Assembly: GCA_944376795.1 (NCBI GenBank)
Contig: CALWDW010000034.1
Span: 1-33,297, forward strand
Source: an uncultured Christensenellaceae bacterium
GTDB lineage: Bacteria > Bacillota > Clostridia > Christensenellales > UMGS416
DNA: 33,297 nucleotides
Reading direction: 5' to 3'
The position numbers and the translations under genes are program-made. The notes below the pieces were generated by a model. The model did not search any database. It was not told the origin of the DNA and was given only the letters and a program-made list of their open reading frames with translations. Shown here in pieces: positions 1-10,892 of the stretch. Position 1 is the stretch's first letter, and each line of letters begins with the position of its first letter.

Positions 1-27
1 GTTTAGCTGTACAATCTTGTCGGACAT
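1..27 (-). CDS. N-terminus of a leftward gene, possibly an IS256-family transposase
   Basis: Only nine codons lie in the window (MSDKIVQLN), read leftward from the ATG at 25-27. A Shine-Dalgarno (AAAGGAGA, about 36-43) sits nine bases upstream, so this is very likely a true start. The peptide resembles the start of many Clostridia IS256-type transposases, which begin M-(S/T)-D-x-I-V-x-L-N. This is recalled family resemblance, not a search result. If correct, the AT-rich stretch at about 80-135 would hold the end of the element, but the terminal inverted repeat cannot be defined without the other end. It could equally be the start of an unrelated gene. Confidence 0.35.
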
Positions 28-176
28 GGCTTGCTGTCTCCTTTCGGAATGGTGTGTCGCGACTTCATTCTACCAGAGTTCTGCAAACCATGTCTTTTTA
101 TTTTTGCGAAACTTATTGTACCTTATCTGCCTGGGTATTGCCGAAATGCTCCAGAGCCGCCGGGTCCAAGGGTATG
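28..176. other. Short intergenic stretch, possible insertion-sequence end
   Basis: About 150 bases without a supported gene. It holds the ribosome binding site of the leftward gene at the window edge and an AT-rich patch (about 80-125) that differs from the GC-rich surroundings, as expected for the end of an insertion sequence. No terminal repeat or target duplication can be verified here. Confidence 0.3.
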
Positions 177-796
177 CTAGGGATCCATCATATGGTTGTC
201 TTGAATCCAGGAAATCCCCAGAATGCGCTGCATCCATGCGTCGTGGGAAGCCGATTCTGTGAGATGGGCCAGGAAGGCGATGACCTCACGCAGACTGCCC
301 TCGATGAGGTTAGCGGCGACCGGGCGTCCCTCTTCTTCTGCTAAGATGCGGGGGGCGGGCGCCTTGCCTTCCCGCAGCAACTTGGCGGCCTTCCAGTGGA
401 AGCCGTGGATGAGCGTATCGATGCAGAGCATCTTGGCGGCGTAGTCCCGGCAGCGGGGATAAGCCGTTACGAAGTCCTGAAAGAGGTAGGTGGCGTTGGC
501 ACCATAGAGCTGCTTTCCCTTGTAGGTGAGATGGAAAGCCCGCCAAGTTATGGAAAAGCCGCAGGGGCATTGCACGCTTCCTCTTTTCTTTGTATATCTT
601 GTCCGCAGCAGGGGCAGGTAACCCAACCGGTTTCGTGGGCGCGGGTAACCGCCAGGATACTCTCACAGCGGGCATACAGCGCCGCGCCCACCTCGTCGGC
701 CAGGGCCTCATCCTGAAAACCTGCGGCGTCGCTTTCGTAGAGCGATCGGATCAGAGCTTGGGGCGCCTTGGGTGCCCAGCGGATGTAAGGATCCAT
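177..796 (-). pseudogene. Hypothetical zinc-ribbon-like protein, broken by a frameshift
   Basis: Translation starts at the ATG 794-796 behind a good site (TTAGGAGGAAAGCC) and runs in one frame to a stop at 548. A second frame carries on to the stop at 177-179. The likely join is in the A/G-rich run around 575-590: the first frame ends its sensible sequence with CPCCGQDIQ, and the other resumes with VQCPCGF. Joined, it would be about 205 residues with paired CPxC and CPC knuckles around residues 60-75, suggesting a metal-binding ribbon. Restoring the frame needs one base added or two removed. I do not recognise the family or its function. No standard -1 slippery heptamer fits the join, so decay or a sequence error is more likely than programmed frameshifting. 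It lies downstream of lacZ but is separated from it by a terminator. Confidence 0.55.
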
Positions 797-858
797 GGCT
801 TTCCTCCTAAGTTAGGGATGTGCAGGGACGTGGGCATGCCATCCTCGCAGCGAATGAT

Positions 859-913
859 AAAAAGAACGCGGGACGCACAGCGGAGTAAGAGGCTCCACCG
901 TACGTCCCACGCT
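859..913 (-). terminator. Intrinsic terminator downstream of lacZ
   Basis: Read leftward, GCGTGGGACGTAC (about 901-912) pairs with GTGCGTCCCGCG (about 867-877). A smaller nested hairpin (GGAG/CTCC) lies in the loop, and the stem is followed by TTCTTTTT (859-866). The lacZ stop codon is about 20 bases upstream. The U-tract points leftward, so it ends lacZ transcription before the frameshifted gene. Confidence 0.8.
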
Positions 914-928
914 TATGAGCTTAGGGCT

Positions 929-4066
<3,138 letters not shown>

Positions 4067-4068
4067 TC

Positions 4069-4074
4069 ATTATA
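4069..4074 (-). promoter_or_regulatory. -10 element of the lacZ promoter
   Basis: A perfect leftward TATAAT lies 36 bases upstream of the lacZ ATG. No good -35 lies 17 bases further up (around 4092-4097), which fits a promoter needing an activator. An 8-bp inverted repeat (TCCATGTC 4094-4101 and GACATGGA 4130-4137) begins exactly at that -35 position and could bind a regulator. Confidence 0.55.
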
Positions 4075-4173
4075 CCGCACCCGCGGGAAGAAATCCATGT
4101 CCTTTTGCGGAGAGTCCATGGGGGAATTTGACATGGAACGGTGTTTTCCGGCAAAGATTTTCATAACAAGGGC

Positions 4174-4202
4174 TTGCACGGGGGGCAAGAACGTGCTATA
4201 TA
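4174..4202 (+). promoter_or_regulatory. Sigma-A-type promoter of topB-rsuA
   Basis: TTGCAC (4174-4179) and TATATA (4197-4202) are separated by exactly 17 bases, about 110 bases before the topB ATG. The -35 overlaps a small inverted repeat (TTGC ... GCAA, 4175-4189). Confidence 0.6.
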
Positions 4203-4311
4203 TGAATATATTGCTAGCGAGCATAGCGTTGATCCCTGGGAGAAGACGCGGAGCCGGTACTGTATCGGCCCTTGTCAAGCTATGCCACGCTCAAATCAAC
4301 GGAGGAATCTT

Positions 4312-6498
4312 ATGTCAAAAATCTTGGTGGTCGCCGAGAAGCCCTCGGTGGGCCGTGATATAGCCCGTGTGCTGGGGTGCAAGACCCGCGGCCCGGGCTG
4401 CATTATGAATGACGAGTACGTGATCACCTGGGCCATTGGGCACCTGGTGGCACTGGCTTCGCCGGAGGAGTTGGATGACGCCTATAAGGTCTGGAGCTTC
4501 GACACCCTACCCATTATCCCCAAGGAGATGAAGGTGAAGGTGATCCCCCGGGTGCGTAAGCAGTACGAGCTGGTCAGCGAGTGGATGAACAGCCCGGAGA
4601 TCGACTCCATTGTCTGCGCCACCGACTCCGGCCGGGAGGGAGAACTGATCTTCCGGCTTATATACAATATGGCGGAGTGTACGAAGCCCTATAAGCGGCT
4701 GTGGATTTCTTCCATGACCGACGAGGCCATCAGCGAGGGCTTCCGAAACCTTCGGCCAGGGTCGGAATATGACAACCTGTATGCCTCGGCACGTTGCCGC
4801 AGCGAGGCCGACTGGCTGGTGGGGATGAACGCCAGCCGTGGCTTTACACTGACCTACGATACCTTGCTTTCGGTGGGAAGGGTGCAGTCGCCCACCCTGG
4901 CTATCTTGGTCAAGCGGGAGAGGGAACGCCAGAACTTTGTCCCCCAGATCTATTGGGAACTGTGGGCTACCTTCGGCAAATACAAGGGCTGTTGGTTTGA
5001 CCCGGAGAAGCCGGCAAGCGAGCACCCCAGCCGCATTACCGAGGAACGGCTGGAGGAGATGACCGCCTTTGCAAACGAAGCCAAGGGAAAAATGGGCGAA
5101 GTTACCAGCGTGGAGAAGACCCAGCAGGTTACCAAGCCCCCGCTTCTCTACGATCTGACCACCCTCCAGCGGGACGCCAACCGGGTCTTTGGCTGGCCGG
5201 CGGTGAAGACCCTGCGCATTGCCCAGAACCTGTATGAGAAGCGCAAGGTGATCACCTATCCCCGTACCGATAGCCGGTACCTGAGCCACGATCTGATCAA
5301 GACACTAAAAAGCCGGCTCTCTAAGCTGAAGAATCCCGCCTGGGATCCCTTTATCCCCCTGGCAATGGAGTCCCAGCGCAGCCTGGGCGGCCGGGTCATC
5401 AACGATGCACGGGTCAGCGACCACCATGCCATCATTCCTACCGGGAAGTCGGTGGACATGAAGAAATGGGGCGAGGAAGAGGCCGCCCTGTACGATATGG
5501 TGGTACGCCGGTACATCTCTATATTCCTGGATGACGAGATAGCCGAACTGGTGAAGGTGGTCACCAAGGTGGAGAAGCATTCCTTCCTGAGCCAGGGCAG
5601 GACTGTGCTCCAGAAGGGCTGGACGGCGATCTATGAAGGCATGACGGCTTCCAAACGGAAAAAACCCGAGGAAAAGCCCCTCCCCGAGCTGGCAGTGGGA
5701 GACGTCAAGAAGGTGACCTCCGTCAAGCTTACGGAGAAAAAGACCCAGCCGCCGTCCCCCTATACCGAAGCTATGCTTCTGGGCGCCATGGAGAACGCCG
5801 GGCGCACCATTGAGGATGAGGAGCTTCGGGAGGAGATGAAGGACTCGGGCCTGGGTACCCCCGCTACCCGCGCCTCCATCATTGAGCGGCTGATCCAGGT
5901 GGGCTATGTTCGCCGCCGGGGCAAGATCCTGACCCCCACTGAGAAGGGAATGATCTTTGTCCAGGTGCTTCCCGAGCCTATGATCAGCGCCGAGACCACC
6001 GGCCGCTGGGAAAAAGGACTGGCGCAGATCGGCCGGGGCGAGATGGATCCCGACCGGTTTATGAAGGATATCTGCGACTTTGTCGTGGAGATTGTGGAGG
6101 AATCCCGCCACAAGAAGCCCGACATTACGTTTCCCCAGACCGGTCACTCTCTGACGGCGGGGGCTGCCAAGGAGCCCTTGGGCGTGTGCCCCATGTGCGG
6201 GGGCAAGGTGTTGGAAAACTCCAAGGCGTTTTACTGTGACCAGTGGCGCAGCGGCTGCCATCTGACCATGTGGAAGAACGGTATGGTCAAGGAAGGCGGA
6301 CCCATGCTGGATGCCGAGATGGTGAAGACCCTGCTGGAGGAGAAAACCCTGAAGCTGGAGAACGGCATGATCGAATTGGTACGGGGCAAGCCCTATGCCC
6401 AGTGGCGCGCCCTGGGCCCCGACGGCGAGTACCTCCCTCCCGCGCAGCCTGAGGAAGAGGCCGCCCCTGCGCCCAAGAAACGGCGCAAAAAGGCATGA
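4312..6498 (+). CDS. topB: DNA topoisomerase III (type IA)
   Basis: Cuts and rejoins single strands to decatenate and relax DNA during replication and recombination. The protein has 728 residues. The Toprim domain is at the N-terminus, with E9 in AEKPS and the metal motif DSGREGE (D105-E111). The gate domain carries the catalytic tyrosine Y316 in the hallmark TYPRTDS. A four-cysteine zinc ribbon (C626, C629, C642, C649) lies near the end, followed by a basic tail (KKRRKKA). The reading frame is open further upstream to about 4141, but the ATG at 4312 has the ribosome site (GGAGG 4301-4305) and begins exactly where the family does (MSKILVVAEKPS). It is transcribed with rsuA, whose ATG overlaps its stop by four bases. 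TopB can travel on integrative elements, but the coupling to a housekeeping rRNA modification gene favours a chromosomal copy. Confidence 0.96.
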   Translation: MSKILVVAEKPSVGRDIARVLGCKTRGPGCIMNDEYVITWAIGHLVALASPEELDDAYKVWSFDTLPIIPKEMKVKVIPRVRKQYELVSEWMNSPEIDSIVCATDSGREGELIFRLIYNMAECTKPYKRLWISSMTDEAISEGFRNLRPGSEYDNLYASARCRSEADWLVGMNASRGFTLTYDTLLSVGRVQSPTLAILVKRERERQNFVPQIYWELWATFGKYKGCWFDPEKPASEHPSRITEERLEEMTAFANEAKGKMGEVTSVEKTQQVTKPPLLYDLTTLQRDANRVFGWPAVKTLRIAQNLYEKRKVITYPRTDSRYLSHDLIKTLKSRLSKLKNPAWDPFIPLAMESQRSLGGRVINDARVSDHHAIIPTGKSVDMKKWGEEEAALYDMVVRRYISIFLDDEIAELVKVVTKVEKHSFLSQGRTVLQKGWTAIYEGMTASKRKKPEEKPLPELAVGDVKKVTSVKLTEKKTQPPSPYTEAMLLGAMENAGRTIEDEELREEMKDSGLGTPATRASIIERLIQVGYVRRRGKILTPTEKGMIFVQVLPEPMISAETTGRWEKGLAQIGRGEMDPDRFMKDICDFVVEIVEESRHKKPDITFPQTGHSLTAGAAKEPLGVCPMCGGKVLENSKAFYCDQWRSGCHLTMWKNGMVKEGGPMLDAEMVKTLLEEKTLKLENGMIELVRGKPYAQWRALGPDGEYLPPAQPEEEAAPAPKKRRKKA

Positions 6499-7244
6499 GG
6501 CCCATGCGGCTGGACCGCTACCTGGGGCTCTGTGATTTGGGCACCCGCAAGGAGATCAAGGCGCTGATCAAGGCCGGCCGGATCCGCGTGGACGGCGCTC
6601 TTCCCCGGGGGCCGGAGGACAAGGTGGAACCGGATGCCGTCCAGGCCACGCTGGACGGAGAGCCGCTTCTCTTCCGCCCGGTGGCGGCGGTGCTGCTCTA
6701 TAAGCCCGCCGGGTACCTGTCGGCCACCGAGGATCGGGGCGGGCCGACGGTGATGGAACTGCTGGACGATGCCTTGCGCAAGCGGGCGGTGTTCCCGGTA
6801 GGGCGTCTGGACAAGGATACCACTGGGGTGCTGATCCTCACCGATGACGGAGAAGGAGGGCATGCGTTGCTGTCCCCCAAATCCCACGTAGAAAAGGCCT
6901 ATGTGGCCCAGATCAACCGCCGGATTGGAAAGGAGCACATGGATGCCTTTGCCAGGGGCGTGGAGCTCAGCGACTTTACCGCCATGCCGGCGCTGCTGGA
7001 ACCTCTGCCCGACCGGGATGGTGCCCACTATGCCCGGGTAACCCTTCATGAGGGAAAGTTTCATCAGGTGAAGCGGATGTTTGCCGCCCAGGGCCGCAAG
7101 GTGCTGGCCCTGCACCGGGAGCGTTTTGGAAGCCTGACGCTGGATCCCGGGATGAAGCCGGGGGACTGGCGGTACCTGACCCGGGAAGAGTGGTCGGCCC
7201 TTCGCGTGGAGGCAGGCCTGCCGCCTTGGCCGGAGGAAGTTTAG
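6495..7244 (+). CDS. rsuA: 16S rRNA pseudouridine synthase, RsuA family
   Basis: Converts a uridine in rRNA to pseudouridine; RsuA itself modifies U516 of 16S rRNA. The 249-residue protein has an N-terminal S4 RNA-binding domain (about 1-60) followed by the catalytic domain. The catalytic aspartate is D106 in the family motif GRLDKDTTG. The C-terminal FHQVKRMF segment is also typical. The ATG overlaps the topB stop as ATGA and has no clear ribosome site of its own, so it is probably translated by coupling; an in-frame ATG nine bases later (MRLDRYLGL) is an alternative start that matches the family better. The family RsuA/RluB/RluE is clear, while the exact target base is inferred. Confidence 0.92.
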   Translation: MRPMRLDRYLGLCDLGTRKEIKALIKAGRIRVDGALPRGPEDKVEPDAVQATLDGEPLLFRPVAAVLLYKPAGYLSATEDRGGPTVMELLDDALRKRAVFPVGRLDKDTTGVLILTDDGEGGHALLSPKSHVEKAYVAQINRRIGKEHMDAFARGVELSDFTAMPALLEPLPDRDGAHYARVTLHEGKFHQVKRMFAAQGRKVLALHRERFGSLTLDPGMKPGDWRYLTREEWSALRVEAGLPPWPEEV

Positions 7245-7273
7245 CCCTCTGCCAAGCAGCTTCGAATTCACGC

Positions 7274-7313
7274 AAGAACCCACCGCGGATACATCCTTCC
7301 GCGGTGGGTTCTT
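7274..7313 (+). terminator. Strong hairpin terminator after rsuA
   Basis: AAGAACCCACCGCGGA (7274-7289) pairs perfectly with its complement at 7298-7313 around an 8-base loop, giving a 16-bp stem. The only T-rich part is the stem end itself (TTCTTCGTT), but its strength and position 29 bases after the rsuA stop make it a convincing operon end. It may also stop leftward read-through. Confidence 0.8.
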
Positions 7314-7638
7314 CGTTGGCTCGTCATGGGTCATGCGCGGGGCGGTCACGGCCTGTGGCCCTCACACTATTGCTGCCGTAATCACAGCATTTTCTGCAGA
7401 GCCATGCGCAGACGCCGTTTTTCCAGGCAGCACTTTTCCTGCTTGTCTGCTGGATTTTGCCATCAAAGTCTTCTTGAGGAGCGTTGCAGCATACAACGCA
7501 GAGGCGCTTGAGACGGCAGGGGACAAGCGTCTGCGGAAGAAATACGCGGCATACAGGAACCCCCAGACGTGGCAATGGGATCGAGGCTGAGCAGGAAAGG
7601 CCTGTTGGCTGCGAATAAGGCTTGAAGCCAAAAGACGA
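7314..7638. other. Gene-free stretch between convergent units
   Basis: About 325 bases between the rsuA terminator and the terminator of the leftward reductase operon. Open frames cross it on both strands, but none has a ribosome site plus recognisable protein. A leftward open frame at about 7362-7620 has a plausible composition and could be the remnant of a lost gene, but I cannot identify it. Confidence 0.4.
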
Positions 7639-7666
7639 CAGGACAGCCCTTTTCGGGACAGTCCTG
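7639..7666 (-). terminator. Probable terminator after the leftward reductase operon
   Basis: Leftward CAGGAC-TGT-CCC, a GAAAA loop and GGG-CT-GTCCTG form a hairpin with a small internal loop, followed four bases later by TCTTTT. It lies about 35 bases beyond the aldo/keto reductase stop codon. Confidence 0.55.
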
Positions 7667-7699
7667 CCGTGCCTATTTTGCAGTGGATCCTGCCTTGAC

Positions 7700-8749
7700 T
7701 TATTTTGCTGTGCAGATGGTCTGATTGCCGGTGGACCAGACATGATCCTTCTTCGCCGCCGCTGCTGTGTTCTGGGCCATGACGCCCACCAGCGGATGGG
7801 GGATATAGAGCTCCTCCAGCCAGGCGCACTCTTCGGCTGTCAGCTCCAGATCCACCGCCTTTGCGGCGCCATCGATGTGGTGAAGCTTGGTGGCTCCTAC
7901 CACCGGAGCGGTTACCTTGGTCAGCAGCCATGCCAGGGAGATTTCCGTCATGGATACGCCCCGGCGGTCAGCCAGCTCTGCCACTCGGGCTAGAATGGGG
8001 GCGTCCTGGTCCTGTGCCCCGCCATACTTCAGCTGGGCGTAGCTGTCCTCCCGAAGCCGCTTGGAAGTCTCGCCGGGGTGCTTGGATAGCCGCCCGCCTG
8101 CCAGAGCGCTGTAAGGCGTCATCGCAATGTTTTCTTCCCGGCAGTAGGGCGCCATCTCCCGCTCCTCCTCCCGGAAGATCAGGTTGTAATGCCCCTGGAC
8201 GGAAACAAACTGGGCGAAGCCCTCCCGCTCGGCCAGGGCGTTGGCTTTGGCGAGCTGCCATGCAAAACAGTTGGAGATGCCGATATACCGGGCCTTGCCT
8301 GCCTTTACAGCGTTGTTCAGTCCCTCCATGATGTCATAGAGGGGCGTCTGGTAATCCCACATATGGTAGATATACAGATCTACATAGTCCATCCCAAGAT
8401 TCTCGAGGCTCTTGTCCAGCATGCGCCGGATGTGTTCCTGGCCGCTGATTCCAGCTGCAATCTCTTCGTTGGTGCGGGGCAGGAACTTGGTGGCCACTAC
8501 CACCTGGTCCCGCCGGGCAAGGTCCCGGAGCGCACGGCCCACATACTGCTCACTGGTGCCGCTCTGGTAGCTGATGGCAGTGTCGAAGAAGTTGACGCCT
8601 AGATCCAGACCGTGTTGGATGATCTCCCGGGAGTGCGCTTCATCAATGGTCCAGGAGTGCTGACCGTTCCGGGAGTCGCCGAAGCCCATGCAGCCCATGC
8701 AGATACGGGAAACCTTCAGATCAGAATTGCCGAGTTTTGTGTATTTCAT
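7700..8749 (-). CDS. Aldo/keto reductase
   Basis: A 349-residue NAD(P)H-dependent oxidoreductase with the full TIM-barrel catalytic tetrad: D56, Y61 (DTAISY), K88 (ATKF) and H129 (YIYHMW). The sequence from LGNSDLKVSRICMGCMGFG through the GISN motif after the fifth strand is standard for soluble bacterial enzymes reducing aldehydes or ketones. No Fe-S tail is present, in contrast to the related protein at 13262-14389. The ribosome site is GAGGTGA, about six bases upstream. It is the last gene of a leftward operon, beginning 11 bases after the flavodoxin stop. The true substrate cannot be inferred. Divergence from a LysR gene suggests induction by a small molecule or redox stress. Confidence 0.93.
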   Translation of the reverse strand: MKYTKLGNSDLKVSRICMGCMGFGDSRNGQHSWTIDEAHSREIIQHGLDLGVNFFDTAISYQSGTSEQYVGRALRDLARRDQVVVATKFLPRTNEEIAAGISGQEHIRRMLDKSLENLGMDYVDLYIYHMWDYQTPLYDIMEGLNNAVKAGKARYIGISNCFAWQLAKANALAEREGFAQFVSVQGHYNLIFREEEREMAPYCREENIAMTPYSALAGGRLSKHPGETSKRLREDSYAQLKYGGAQDQDAPILARVAELADRRGVSMTEISLAWLLTKVTAPVVGATKLHHIDGAAKAVDLELTAEECAWLEELYIPHPLVGVMAQNTAAAAKKDHVWSTGNQTICTAK

Positions 8750-8760
8750 ATGCTCTCACC

Positions 8761-9237
8761 TCAAAGGTTCAATCCGGATACCCAAGTCTTCAGTTCTTCA
8801 TCGTTTAGTCGGCCGTTGAGGAGCCGGCCATCCAGAATCCTGGCGCCGGGAGCGCTGGCCTGCAGCGCCGAGGCGGACCTGCCCAAGCCGCTGCCGCCGG
8901 AGGTAGCGAAGAGTATGATGGTCTTTCCGGAGAAGTCATAGGATTCCAGGAAGCTGTTGATGATTGTGGGGGCCACATACCACCATACAGGGAAACCCAG
9001 AAAAATCACGTCGTGCGCGGCAACCGGGGCATTGGTATCTGCCAAGGCAGGCCGGGAGTTTTTGTCGCGCATCTCCACACTGCTGCGGGAGAGCTTGTCC
9101 GTCCAGTTGAGGTCGGCACTGGTGTAGGGAACGGCGGGCTTGATCTCGTAAAGATCCGCCCCCACAACGTTTGCCAGAGCGTTTGCCGCTTTGGCGGTAG
9201 TGCCGGTGGCGGAGAAATAGGCGACTAGTGCGTTCAT
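8761..9237 (-). CDS. Flavodoxin
   Basis: A 158-residue cytoplasmic FMN protein. The phosphate-binding loop FSATGTTAKAA (residues 8-18) opens the fold, and the FLGFPVWWYVAP segment supplies the flavin-stacking aromatics of the Flavodoxin_4-type family. Translation most likely starts at the ATG 9235-9237, which has an AAGGAGG six bases upstream; the frame is open 17 codons further up, but that extension overlaps the remains of the preceding gene. It probably carries electrons for, or is co-induced with, the aldo/keto reductase 11 bases downstream. Its nearest relative in the window is the flavodoxin domain of the lipoprotein at 11264-12340 (shared PxVPYTxxDL, WW and SGSSG/SGGSG patterns). Confidence 0.92.
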   Translation of the reverse strand: MNALVAYFSATGTTAKAANALANVVGADLYEIKPAVPYTSADLNWTDKLSRSSVEMRDKNSRPALADTNAPVAAHDVIFLGFPVWWYVAPTIINSFLESYDFSGKTIILFATSGGSGLGRSASALQASAPGARILDGRLLNGRLNDEELKTWVSGLNL

Positions 9238-9250
9238 GAACATTTCCTCC

Positions 9251-9781
9251 TTATAGAGATTTTTCCAATGCATAGGCCCGATCCGCAAACGGGCTCTGTT
9301 TCGTCCTGGATACCGTGCAGCAGCCGGTCCCCAAGATCATACCCTGATTCCGGAAGTTCATATGCTGGCAAAGGGTCTGATAGTGAGCGGCCAGATCCCG
9401 CATGGTTCAGTCGCTGCTGTCCCAGGAAGTGGGAATGGGGACTGTTTTCCGTTTCTTTTCGGACAACTTACCGGTGAATCTGTGAACCGGTCAATGACCA
9501 TTTTCAACTGGGCGGACATGCCAAAGTAGTAAAGGGTGTGCGAACACCGCCATATCCGCCTTCGGTAGCAGCTCCCGCAGCTTGTTGATATCATCCTTCT
9601 GCACACAGGGACCTGGCATACCTCAGGCATCCCATCCAAGGCAGGGGTGGAGGTTTGCCCGTGCGGCGTCAAAGACATCGACCAGGTGGCCTGCCACCTT
9701 TGCACCCTCCATAAAACGCTCGGCCAGTAGGTTGGGGGAGCCGCGTTTATGGGGACTGCTCTCGATCATTAGAATATACAA
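9251..9781 (-). pseudogene. Decayed NADPH-dependent FMN reductase / flavodoxin-like gene
   Basis: Leftward frames translate to a recognisable flavoprotein of the FMN-reductase superfamily: a TTG start at 9779-9781 behind AAGGAGG, then MIESSPHKRGSPNLLAERF, the early loop of the family. The gene then meets an in-frame TGA (after GWDA), shifts frame near the segment read as YYFGMSAQLKMVIDRF, and shifts again next to a short duplication (TTCACAGATTCACC, about 9474-9487). A second stop follows. The last frame ends at a TAA (9251-9253) directly before the flavodoxin ribosome site. Several independent lesions show a dead gene rather than one sequencing error. It was the first gene of the operon read away from the LysR regulator, and its promoter still looks intact, so flavodoxin and the reductase can still be transcribed. 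Confidence 0.8.
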
Positions 9782-9802
9782 TCAGGATACCTCCTTGCCC
9801 TC

Positions 9803-9831
9803 ATTGTAAATCTCCTCAGTAAAAATGTAAA
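9803..9831 (-). promoter_or_regulatory. Promoter of the leftward flavodoxin-reductase operon
   Basis: Leftward TTTACA (9826-9831), a 17-base spacer and TACAAT (9803-9808) lie 22 bases before the TTG start of the decayed first gene. An imperfect inverted repeat (AATGCT 9831-9836 and AGTATT 9852-9857) directly upstream of the -35 is where a LysR activator would be expected to bind. Confidence 0.6.
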
Positions 9832-9925
9832 ATGCTAATTTTCTATTTATAAGTATTCTTTTGAGGCATTTCTGCGTTGCGCTGCGGCTGCGGATATGAT
9901 AGGATGAGAAGAAGGAGGCAAATGG

Positions 9926-10813
9926 ATGGAACTTCGTGTTTTGAGATACTTTTTGGCGGTGGCTCGGGAGGAAAACATCACCAAGGCTGCTGCCCTGCTC
10001 CACTTGACCCAGCCCACCCTTTCCCGTCAGCTGATGCAGCTGGAGGAAGAATTGGGGGTGCAGCTCTTTCATCGCAGCCGTTATCACATCATCCTAACCG
10101 ATGAGGGGATGCTGCTGCGCCGCCGCGCCCAGGAACTGGTGGATTTGGCAGACAAGACGGCCCAGGAGTTTCAGAAGAACCCGGAGCTGCGGGGAGAAAT
10201 CTCCATCGGTAGCGGGGACCTGGAGACTATGACCATCCTGGCGGAGTTGCTGGCAGATTTTCAGAAACAGCATCCCCAGGTGACCTACCAAATCTACAGT
10301 GGGAATGCCGACCACACCAAGGAGCGCCTGGAGGGCGGCACCCTGGATCTAGGGTTGTTGCTGGAGCCGGTGGACATCAGCAAGTATGACTTCCTCCGTA
10401 TGCCGGGGAAGGAACAATGGGGCGTCCATGTTCGAGAGGATTCTCCTTTGGCTTCCAAGGAAACGGTAACGGCGGAAGATCTGGCGGATGTTCCGCTGAT
10501 CGTTTCCAAGCGAGGACTTGTCCAGCTGGAACTGAAGCGGTGGTTTGGATCCTATGCGGAGCGTATCCAGATCTCCGCCAGCGGAAACCTGCCCTACAAT
10601 ATGGCCCAGATGGCCCGGGCGGGCATGGGCGCCTTTCTCACAGTGAAGCTGCGCTGCAGCTACGAGGGCTTGCGATTCATCCCCTTATCCCCGACTCTGG
10701 AGGCAGGGACGGTCCTGGCATGGAAAAAGACAGAGGCCTTCCCGCCCGCATTGTCTGCCTTCATGGAGTATGTGGAGAAATGCCTGGTTTCTATGTCTGA
10801 CGATCCAAAATAA
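9926..10813 (+). CDS. LysR-family transcriptional regulator
   Basis: A 295-residue regulator. The winged helix-turn-helix fills residues 1-60 (MELRVLRYFLAVAREENITKAA..., with QPTLSRQ in the recognition helix), followed by a linker helix and a two-lobed periplasmic-binding-protein-like effector domain (about 90-290). The ATG at 9926 has GAAGGAGG eight bases upstream. It faces the flavodoxin-reductase operon across 144 bases, the classic arrangement for a LysR protein that activates its neighbour and represses itself in response to a small effector. The effector is unknown. The same regulator could also control the downstream rightward genes. Confidence 0.94.
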   Translation: MELRVLRYFLAVAREENITKAAALLHLTQPTLSRQLMQLEEELGVQLFHRSRYHIILTDEGMLLRRRAQELVDLADKTAQEFQKNPELRGEISIGSGDLETMTILAELLADFQKQHPQVTYQIYSGNADHTKERLEGGTLDLGLLLEPVDISKYDFLRMPGKEQWGVHVREDSPLASKETVTAEDLADVPLIVSKRGLVQLELKRWFGSYAERIQISASGNLPYNMAQMARAGMGAFLTVKLRCSYEGLRFIPLSPTLEAGTVLAWKKTEAFPPALSAFMEYVEKCLVSMSDDPK

Positions 10814-10843
10814 GCATTAGATATAAATTGATTTGTGTATTAC

Positions 10844-10880
10844 AATGCAGGTGTCCGCGGAAGGACGCCTGCATTTTCGC
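10844..10880 (+). terminator. Terminator after the LysR gene
   Basis: AATGCAGGTGTCC (10844-10856) pairs with GGACGCCTGCATT (10863-10875), with one G-U pair and a 6-base loop, followed by TTTTCGCTTT. It ends 17 bases before the MerR-like start, so read-through or an attenuation role is possible. Confidence 0.75.
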
Positions 10881-10892
10881 TTTGGAGGGTTT

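Noticed and set aside
570..600. Programmed -1 ribosomal frameshift in the zinc-ribbon gene
   Set aside because: No X-XXY-YYZ heptamer in the correct phase and no clear downstream stem; kept only as a possibility.
4141..4311. Longer N-terminus for topoisomerase III
   Set aside because: The added 57 residues contain the promoter region, match no topoisomerase, and have no ribosome site; the ATG at 4312 does.
4312..7244. topB as part of an integrative conjugative element
   Set aside because: No relaxase, coupling protein or integrase nearby, and it is coupled to a housekeeping rRNA enzyme.
7362..7931. Leftward open frame across the gap after rsuA
   Set aside because: Its upper part overlaps the end of the aldo/keto reductase in another frame, and its lower part is unrecognised and lacks a start signal. 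It may be a remnant, but there is not enough to call a gene.
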